Shown here: positions 29,401 to 34,174 of the stretch, one piece after another
Numbering within the stretch: position 1 is the stretch's first letter
Layout: each line of letters starts with the position of its first letter
Source: Devosia sp.
GTDB taxonomy: Bacteria > Pseudomonadota > Alphaproteobacteria > Rhizobiales > Devosiaceae
Length of the DNA stretch: 34,174 nt
NCBI RefSeq assembly: GCF_030689745.1
Contig: NZ_JAUYGL010000180.1
Span: forward strand, 1-34,174
Direction of reading: 5' to 3'
Notes under the pieces: model-generated
The model's database searches: none
Seen by the model: the letters and a program-made list of their open reading frames with translations, nothing else
Told to the model about the DNA's origin: nothing
Position numbers and translations under genes: made by a program

Positions 29401-30188
29401 TCGGCACCCAGCGCGCAGTTCAAGCCGACGGTGAACGGCTTGCCGTGGCGCAGGGAATACCAGAACGCGGTTGGCGTTTGCCCTGACAGCGTGCGACCCG
29501 AACGATCGGTAATCGTGCCCGACAGCATGATCGGCACGTCAATGCCGCGCTCCTCGAACAAGCGCTGGGCCGCAAAAATGCCGGCCTTGGTGTTGAGCGT
29601 ATCGGTAATGGTCTCAAACAGCAGCAGGTCGGCGCCGGCATCGACCAGCCCGCGAATGGCCTCGCCATAGGCGACCACCAATTGATCGAAGGTGATCGAG
29701 CGATGGCCTGGGCTGTTCACATCGGTCGACATGGATGAGGTCTTGTTGGTCGGCCCCAACGCCCCGGCAACAAACCGGCGGCGCCCGTCCGCAGCCTCGG
29801 CCCGCAACGCCGCCCGGCGTGCCACAGCGACGCCCTGGAAATTGATCTCATAGACCGCGTCTTCGCAGCCATAGTCGGCCTGCGCCACCGAGGTTGCCGA
29901 GAAGGTGTTGGTCTCGGCGATATCGGCGCCGGCCATGTAATAGTCGAAATGGATATCTTCGACCGCCTTTGGCTCGGTGAGAACCAGCAGGTCGTTATTG
30001 CCCTGTAGCGGCAACTTCCAGTCCATGAAGCGCTCACCACGGAAGTTCTCTTCGGTGAACTTCAGCCGCTGCAGCATGGTCCCCATGGCACCGTCCAGAA
30101 TCAGAATGCGTTCGCTGGCAGCTTGCGCCAGGGCGGTCCGCACTTCGGTCCAGTCGGGAATAGGGGGCTGCTGCTCGGAAAGGCTCAT
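26433..30188 (-). CDS. metH: Cobalamin-dependent methionine synthase
   Basis: Methylates homocysteine to methionine using methyl-tetrahydrofolate and B12. The 1251-residue protein has all modules in order: homocysteine domain (about 20-335) with zinc ligands C258, C321 and C322; pterin domain (about 365-620, [11 protein letters not shown] at 369-379); cap and B12 domains (about 660-890) with the DxHxxG signature D773-H775-G778; and the reactivation domain (about 910-1240) ending [16 protein letters not shown] take ATG 30188, because GAGG is then 9 nt upstream; ATG 30194 directly abuts that site. A 16-bp palindrome overlaps its likely promoter. It is followed by the COG0523-like gene. Confidence 0.98.
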   Translation of the reverse strand: MSLSEQQPPIPDWTEVRTALAQAASERILILDGAMGTMLQRLKFTEENFRGERFMDWKLPLQGNNDLLVLTEPKAVEDIHFDYYMAGADIAETNTFSATSVAQADYGCEDAVYEINFQGVAVARRAALRAEAADGRRRFVAGALGPTNKTSSMSTDVNSPGHRSITFDQLVVAYGEAIRGLVDAGADLLLFETITDTLNTKAGIFAAQRLFEERGIDVPIMLSGTITDRSGRTLSGQTPTAFWYSLRHGKPFTVGLNCALGADLMREHIAELSAVADTLICAYPNAGLPNEFGGYDETPELMTSQLEQFANDGLLNIVGGCCGSTPDHIRAIAQMASKYAPRVVPEIKRQLRLSGLEAFTLTPEIPFVNVGERTNVTGSARFRKLITAGDYHAALEVARDQVANGAQIIDINMDEGLIDSKQVMIDYLNLLAAEPDIAKVPLMIDSSKWDVIEAGLKCVQGKALVNSISMKEGEEAFLHYARLVRAYGAAVVVMAFDEQGQADTIERKVAICTRAYQLLTEEVGFPPEDIVFDPNVFAVATGIEEHNGYGVAFIEATKQITDTLPHVHISGGISNLSFSFRGNEPVREAMHAVFLYYAIQNGMDMGIVNAGQLAVYESIDPELRDACEDVILNRRDDATDRLLEIAERYRGVAGKEAAAKDLSWREKPVEDRIAHALINGITEYIDADTEEARQKAERPLHVIEGPLMAGMGIVGDLFGSGKMFLPQVVKSARVMKQAVALLLPYMEAEKNADGNATGRRSAGKILMATVKGDVHDIGKNIVGVVLSCNNYEIIDLGVMVPVAKILQTAKDENVDIIGLSGLITPSLDEMVHVAAEMEREGFDIPLLIGGATTSRVHTAVKIHPRYDRGQTVHVNDASRAVGVVGNLLSPETKVSFIADIKEQYAKAAAAHERAESEKKRVPLATARANAFTPDWSGYTPPKPSFLGTRVLKDFKLETLAEYIDWTPFFQTWELKGRYPAILQDERQGEAARQLFDDAQAMLKQIIEEKWFVPRAVAGFWPANAVGDDIRLYKDEGRTDELATLFTLRQQLSKRDGKAHMALADFVGPAGVPDYIGAFVVTAGIEEVAIAERFERANDDYSSILVKALADRFAEALAEALHERVRKEFWSYGADEAFTPEELAAEPYRGIRPAPGYPAQPDHTEKTTLFRLLDAEQTVGVTLTESYAMWPGSSVSGIYMSHPDAYYFGVAKVERDQVLDYAARKGMKLEDVERWLGPILNYIPGPAIVAAE

Positions 30189-30225
30189 CGCCATTCACCT
30201 CGGTTCAACGATCGTCGGATTTGAC

Positions 30226-30241
30226 ATAAAGATATCTTTAT
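30226..30241. promoter_or_regulatory. 16-bp perfect palindrome, candidate metH operator
   Basis: ATAAAGATATCTTTAT is an exact palindrome whose AT-rich composition stands out from the GC-rich surroundings. It covers the candidate -10 of metH, 38 bp upstream of its ATG. AT-rich palindromes at methionine-cycle genes in alphaproteobacteria are known targets of ArsR-family regulators of the SahR type; assigning it here is an inference. Confidence 0.65.
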
Positions 30242-30257
30242 ATCATCGAAAACGCAA
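30229..30257 (-). promoter_or_regulatory. Candidate metH promoter
   Basis: On the - strand, TTGCGT (30257-30252) and TATCTT (30234-30229) are 17 bp apart, with the -10 inside the palindrome. A repressor on the palindrome would block RNA polymerase. No SAM or SAH riboswitch is recognisable in the short leader. Confidence 0.5.
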
Positions 30258-30429
30258 GCGGGGACCGGCCCGAACTCCATTGTCCGCAAACTGTCGCGCA
30301 TTCGTCCCAAATGCCACGCTCGCTGCTAACATTCTGTTGTCCTTAACCTCCCCTAAACCAGAAAACTGTTCTGAGGGGGCAGTCGCCGTTCAATCGCGGT
30401 ACACTCGACGTTCGCAGCAAGGTTGGCCT

Positions 30430-31491
30430 ATGAGTATGAGTACTGTGATGACACCCTGGCGCCATGCCATCCGCCTGGTCGCATTGGCGACCCTGATCGC
30501 CCCGATCCTTGCCGCCTGCGGCATGGGCGACCTCGGCGCCACCGTCAAACGCTCGGCCTTCAGCTCCAAGGAATATGGCGTTACCTCCTCGCCCCGCGTC
30601 ACCACCAACCCCAATCCGCCCAAGGGTGGCGGCCGCTATCAGGTCGGCAAGCCCTATACGGTGCGCGGCAAGGTCTATGTGCCGCAGGAGAACCCGAACT
30701 ACGCCGATAGCGGCGAGGCCTCCTGGTATGGCTCCGACTTCCATGGCCGCCGCACCGCCAATGGCGAGATCTTCTCGGCCAACGCCATCACCGGCGCCCA
30801 TCCGACCCTGCCGCTGCCCAGCTATGTTCGGGTGACCAATCAGGAAAATGGCCGTTCAGTCGTGGTGCGGGTCAATGACCGCGGGCCTTACATGCCTGGT
30901 CGCATCATGGACCTGTCGCATCGTGCGGCCGAAATGCTCGGTTACGTGAACAATGGCCACGCCCAGATCCGGGCCGAATATGTCGGTCCGGCACCGCTGG
31001 AAGGCGACGATACCCGCATGCTGCTCGCCAGCTATTCCGGCCCGGCCGATATCGTGGGCGGCAGCAGCAATACCCGCTATGCCTATGCCGACAACACCAA
31101 TAGCCTGGCTGACATTGCCGGCAATTTCTTTGGTGGCCTGTTCTCCTACGCTGACACCACACCGCAAGAACAAGAGATCGCCATAGGTACGGCACACGCT
31201 GCCGTCACTGCCATGGCGACCCGCTCCACCGCGCTTGACGAATGGGTGCAGTCGGTCGATGTCGACGCCCGCGCCATCAAGCTGGGGCTCGGCGTCTTCG
31301 CCGATCACGACAACGCCATTGCGCTGGCCCAACAGTTCGCCATGCTCGGCGCCGTCGACGAGGAAGCTGTCACTGTCAATGGCCGGGCTGCGACCCGCCT
31401 GACCCTGACCCAGCTCAAGCCTGGCGTGGCCCGGGTCGATGCCCTTGATATGGCGCGGCAACTTGGCCTTACCGACATAATTCTCTATTAG
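30430..31491 (+). CDS. rlpA: RlpA-like septal lipoprotein (DPBB plus SPOR-like domain)
   Basis: A lipoprotein of the RlpA family; characterised members are lytic transglycosylases acting on stem-less peptidoglycan at division sites. The 353-residue protein begins with a lipoprotein signal ending LAAC (C30). The double-psi beta-barrel lies at about 95-175, with SGEASWYGSDFHGRRTANGE and VRVNDRGPY containing the conserved Glu, His and Asp. A Gly/Ser/Thr-rich linker and a C-terminal SPOR-like region (about 275-353) follow. ATG 30430 has AAGG 7 nt upstream; the frame extends far into metH antisense and that part is not real. dacA follows. Confidence 0.92.
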   Translation: MSMSTVMTPWRHAIRLVALATLIAPILAACGMGDLGATVKRSAFSSKEYGVTSSPRVTTNPNPPKGGGRYQVGKPYTVRGKVYVPQENPNYADSGEASWYGSDFHGRRTANGEIFSANAITGAHPTLPLPSYVRVTNQENGRSVVVRVNDRGPYMPGRIMDLSHRAAEMLGYVNNGHAQIRAEYVGPAPLEGDDTRMLLASYSGPADIVGGSSNTRYAYADNTNSLADIAGNFFGGLFSYADTTPQEQEIAIGTAHAAVTAMATRSTALDEWVQSVDVDARAIKLGLGVFADHDNAIALAQQFAMLGAVDEEAVTVNGRAATRLTLTQLKPGVARVDALDMARQLGLTDIILY

Positions 31492-31496
31492 TTCTC

Positions 31497-31520
31497 TTTG
31501 TCGGCATTTGTGCCGGCAAA
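31497..31520 (+). other. Hairpin between rlpA and dacA
   Basis: TTTGTCGGCA (31497-31506) pairs with TGCCGGCAAA (31511-31520) around a TTTG loop, ten pairs with one G-T wobble. It ends directly before the dacA ribosome binding site and lacks a T run, so it may affect dacA translation or mRNA processing. Confidence 0.5.
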
Positions 31521-31535
31521 CGAGAGGTAGTGCGC

Positions 31536-32681
31536 GTGAAACGGCTCGGGTACATTCTGGCGATAGTGCTGGCGCTGGCTGCGTCTGCCTGGGCGCAGGC
31601 CAATTTCGATACCAAGGCCAAATTCGCCATTCTGATGGATCAGGAGACCGGTACGGTCATCTTCCAGAAGGACGCGGACCTCCCCATGGAGCCGGCCAGC
31701 ATGGCCAAACTGATGACCATTGCCGTGGTCTTCAACGAAATCCGTCTCGGTCGCGTCAGCCTCAGCGATGAGTTCTTTGTCTCCGAACATGCCTGGCGCA
31801 CGGGCGGCGCTGCGTCGGGCGGTTCGACCATGTTCGCCGAGCTCAACTCCAATATCTCGGTCGAAGACCTGGTCCGCTCGGTCATCATCCAGTCGGGCAA
31901 TGACGCGTCCATCATTCTGGCCGAAGGCATTGCCGGCTCGGAAGCCAGCTTTGCCGCCATGATGAATGAACTGGGGGAGGATATTGGCCTGACCGGCTCA
32001 CACTTCACCAATCCCGCTGGTCTGCCTGACCCGGAAATGCGGGTCACCGCGCGAGACCTGGCGGATCTGGCGCGCTATCTGATCCGCGAATTCCCGCAAT
32101 ACTACCACTACTTCTCCGAGCCCGAGATGGAGTGGAACGGCATCAAGCAATCCAACCGCAATTCGCTGGTTGAACTGGGTATCGGCGTGGATGGCCTCAA
32201 GACCGGACACACCGCAGCCGCAGGTTATGGCTCGGTGATTTCGACCAAAGAGGGTGGCCGCCGCCTGATCGCCGTCATCCATGGCCTGACTTCCATGTCG
32301 GAACGCACCGAAGAGGGGCGCAAGCTGATCACCTGGGGTGCCCGGGCCTTTGAACGCGTGGCGGCCTATGCCGATGGCGCCATCGTCGCCTACGCCAATG
32401 TCTATGGCGGTGAATCGGGCAGCGTCGGGCTGATCGGCAATGGCGAAGTTGCGCTTTATCTGCCGCGAGGCTCGCGCAAATGCCTCAGCGCCGAAGTGCG
32501 CTATGACGCGCCGCTGCTGCCACCGGTCAATGCCGGTGACCAGATCGCCGAACTGCGTGTCTTCTGCGACGATCGACTGGTACAGGTGGCGCCGCTCTAT
32601 GCCGCTGAAACCGTCGGCGAAGGGGGTATTACCCGCAAGGCTGCAGACGCTTTGCGACAACTGGCCCTTGGCTGGCTCTGA
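31536..32681 (+). CDS. dacA: D-alanyl-D-alanine carboxypeptidase (penicillin-binding protein, DacA type)
   Basis: A low-molecular-mass penicillin-binding protein that trims the terminal D-Ala from peptidoglycan stem peptides. The 381-residue precursor has a signal peptide ending AWA-Q (about residue 20). The three S11 motifs are intact: SxxK at S55-K58 (ASMAKLMT), SGN at 120-122 and KTG at 222-224. A C-terminal PBP5-like beta domain follows (about 275-370). GTG 31536 is preferred because GAGAGG then sits 8 nt upstream; GTG 31530 is only 2 nt from it. It lies between rlpA and tmk. Confidence 0.95.
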   Translation: MKRLGYILAIVLALAASAWAQANFDTKAKFAILMDQETGTVIFQKDADLPMEPASMAKLMTIAVVFNEIRLGRVSLSDEFFVSEHAWRTGGAASGGSTMFAELNSNISVEDLVRSVIIQSGNDASIILAEGIAGSEASFAAMMNELGEDIGLTGSHFTNPAGLPDPEMRVTARDLADLARYLIREFPQYYHYFSEPEMEWNGIKQSNRNSLVELGIGVDGLKTGHTAAAGYGSVISTKEGGRRLIAVIHGLTSMSERTEEGRKLITWGARAFERVAAYADGAIVAYANVYGGESGSVGLIGNGEVALYLPRGSRKCLSAEVRYDAPLLPPVNAGDQIAELRVFCDDRLVQVAPLYAAETVGEGGITRKAADALRQLALGWL

Positions 32682-32702
32682 GACTCGGATACAACGCTCA
32701 TC

Positions 32703-33389
32703 ATGCTCGAAGCGCCCAAAGCCAATCGTGCCCGCTTCATCACCTTCGAAGGTGGTGAAGGCGTCGGCAAATCCACCCAGGTCAAACGGCTGCTGCAAAA
32801 CCTGCAGCGGCACGCCATTGAGGTGGTGCGCACGCGCGAGCCCGGCGGTACGCCAAAGGCCGAAGCCATCCGCTCCTTCATCCTGCAGGGACGATCGGAA
32901 AGCTGGGGGGCAGGGGCCGAGGCGGTGTTGTTTGCCGCCGCGCGCCTCGATCACGTCAATCAGTTGATCGCGCCAAATCTGGCGAACGGCACCTGGGTGC
33001 TGTCCGACCGTTTCCATGACTCCACACGAGCCTATCAGGGGCTGACCGGTGGCGTCGACGACAAGCTGATCGATGCGCTGGAGAGCCTGGCCCTAGATGG
33101 TCACGCGCCCGATCTGACGATTATGCTGGATATGGACCCGGTGGCCGCGTTCAAGCGCGTCGCCGACCGGGCCGTCGAAGACGGGCTGGCTCTGACCGGC
33201 GATCGCTTTGAGAAAGAGGAACTCGACTGGCACATAAGGTTGCGCGATGGCTTCCTGGCCATTGCCCGCAACAATCCCGAGCGCTGCGTCGTGATTTCGG
33301 CGGCCCAGCATGAAGACGCGCTGGAAGCCGCGATCTGGGAGGTGGTCCGCCAGCGCTTTCCCGAGCTGCTACGCGGATCTCAAGCGTGA
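32703..33389 (+). CDS. tmk: Thymidylate kinase
   Basis: Phosphorylates dTMP to dTDP for DNA synthesis. The 228-residue protein has the P-loop FEGGEGVGKST (15-25), the TREPGGTP motif (about 44-51), the DRFHDSTRAYQG motif (about 102-113) and a LID region around DGLALTGDRFE (about 160-170). The ribosome binding site is weak; the ATG lies 21 nt after the dacA stop. Its stop overlaps the holB start as GTGA, a common tmk-holB arrangement. Confidence 0.97.
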   Translation: MLEAPKANRARFITFEGGEGVGKSTQVKRLLQNLQRHAIEVVRTREPGGTPKAEAIRSFILQGRSESWGAGAEAVLFAAARLDHVNQLIAPNLANGTWVLSDRFHDSTRAYQGLTGGVDDKLIDALESLALDGHAPDLTIMLDMDPVAAFKRVADRAVEDGLALTGDRFEKEELDWHIRLRDGFLAIARNNPERCVVISAAQHEDALEAAIWEVVRQRFPELLRGSQA

Positions 33390-34174
33390 CCGACCCCAAT
33401 GCACTTGACGGCCTAGCCCCACCCGAGCGCCGCCAGCGGGCCCGCGGGCACGCGGCGGCCCGTGCGGGGATCGCCAGCCAGGTCGCCAGCCGCCGGCTCC
33501 CTGGCGCCATTCTGCTGCACGGGCCGATGGGCATCGGCAAGGCCACCTTCGCCTTCGAAATGACCGCTGCCATTCTGACGGCCACCGGCGATGAGGACGC
33601 CCATCGCGTCGAGGAACAGATCGCCGCGCTGTCCCATCCCAATGTCTCGCTGTTGCGCCGCCGTCCCAAGGACGCCAAGAGCTATTATACCGTCATCCGT
33701 GTCGAGGATGTGCGCCAGTTGCGCGACGGGCTGCACCACACACGGGGCCGGGCAGGGCACCGCGTCGCCATCATCGACAGTATTGATGACTGCAATCCAT
33801 CGGCCGCCAATGCCCTGCTCAAGACGCTGGAAGAGCCCCCGGCTCACGTACTGCTGCTTCTCACCACGGCCCAAGAAGAGGCGCTGCTTTCTACCATCCG
33901 TTCCCGTTGTCGGCGGCTGGAGGTGCGACCCCTGTCGGAAGACAGGCTCGTGGCAGTGCTCACCGAAGAGCACAGCGTTGCCCCGGAGGATGCTCGGCTG
34001 CTGGCCCGCATATCCGGCGGTAGGTTGGGGTGGGCAATAGCCGCCGCCACAAACCCCAGGCTGCTGGAGGAGCGCCAGGTCAGGTTTGACACTTTGCTAC
34101 AGGTGCTGGACGGCGGGCTGGAGCGTAGGTTCCAATACGCCCAAGAACTGGCTCAACAGTTCAGCCGAGACCGG
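33386..34174 (+). CDS. holB: DNA polymerase III delta prime subunit (partial, runs off window)
   Basis: A clamp-loader subunit; the first 263 codons are present and the frame is open to the last base. It starts at GTG 33386, overlapping the tmk stop by 4 nt. The AAA+ core shows the P-loop GPMGIGKAT (about residues 49-57), with Ala in place of the usual Ser/Thr after Lys, as is common in alphaproteobacterial delta prime, followed by VAIIDSIDDCNPSAANALLKTLEEPP and the sensor/arginine-finger region STIRSRCRRL. The zinc-binding cysteine cluster found in some relatives is not evident. The C-terminal collar domain lies beyond the window. Confidence 0.93.
   Translation, partial: MTDPNALDGLAPPERRQRARGHAAARAGIASQVASRRLPGAILLHGPMGIGKATFAFEMTAAILTATGDEDAHRVEEQIAALSHPNVSLLRRRPKDAKSYYTVIRVEDVRQLRDGLHHTRGRAGHRVAIIDSIDDCNPSAANALLKTLEEPPAHVLLLLTTAQEEALLSTIRSRCRRLEVRPLSEDRLVAVLTEEHSVAPEDARLLARISGGRLGWAIAAATNPRLLEERQVRFDTLLQVLDGGLERRFQYAQELAQQFSRDR

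Noticed and set aside
26118-29486. 1122-residue frame antisense to metH
   Set aside because: It covers the fully conserved metH in the opposite strand and has no recognisable domains.
30221-30249. TTGACA on the + strand as an rlpA promoter
   Set aside because: The spacing-matched hexamer CATCGA is a poor -10 and the site is about 200 bp from rlpA; the palindrome fits metH on the other strand better.
29977-30429. N-terminal extension of the rlpA frame
   Set aside because: It overlaps the metH 5' end antisense and precedes a proper lipoprotein signal peptide that starts at 30430.

Overview
The window is GC-rich, densely coded chromosomal DNA from an alphaproteobacterium, most likely a Devosia-like member of the Hyphomicrobiales (Rhizobiales). 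Three things point there: the gene order ppiD-trpE-trpG-trpD-trpC-moaC-moeA-lexA divergent from tpiA-secG-pyrG-eno, the direct-repeat GTTC-N7-GTTC SOS boxes at lexA, and an NDUFA12-DUF2155 pair. The genus is inferred from protein style and synteny; no rRNA is present. I see no tRNA or rRNA genes, insertion sequences, prophage genes or CRISPR arrays.

Layout. 1-599: no gene; a tandem 183-bp direct repeat in which each unit carries a terminator-like hairpin, plus a third terminator beyond the nrdJ 3' end. 600-4313: nrdJ, the B12-dependent ribonucleotide reductase (- strand), with a gene-free upstream region of about 750 bp. 5067-6542: NDUFA12, a secreted DUF2155 protein and a GyrI-like effector-binding protein (+). 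6606-15046: one long - strand run, ppiD, trpE, trpG, trpD, trpC, moaC, moeA, lexA; most junctions from trpG to moeA overlap by 1-4 nt, while lexA has its own SOS-controlled promoter. 15170-18884: tpiA, secG, terminator, pyrG, a GNAT acetyltransferase, a DUF4169 protein (+). 18909-19340: a VOC protein (-). 19529-21557: eno with a strong terminator, then a PaiB-like FMN-binding protein (+). 21561-23036: amn, AMP nucleosidase (-). 23261-23410: a structured, terminator-ended RNA candidate ahead of folD and a coupled DUF1643 gene (+). 24985-25074: a palindromic intergenic element. 25071-30188: metH, a short CobW/COG0523-like gene and a patatin-like phospholipase (-). 30430-34174: rlpA, dacA, tmk and a holB truncated by the window end (+).

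Functionally this is mostly core metabolism: one-carbon and B12-dependent chemistry (metH, folD, nrdJ), tryptophan and molybdenum cofactor synthesis, glycolysis (tpiA, eno), nucleotides (pyrG, tmk, amn), envelope (rlpA, dacA, secG, ppiD) and DNA damage control (lexA).

The observations most worth following are: a tpiA frame that lacks about 26-28 residues covering the fifth beta-strand of the TIM barrel; the duplicated 183-bp RNA-like units at the left edge; the structured RNA candidate before folD; a P-loop-less COG0523-like protein immediately after metH; and a 16-bp palindrome sitting on the metH -10 element.
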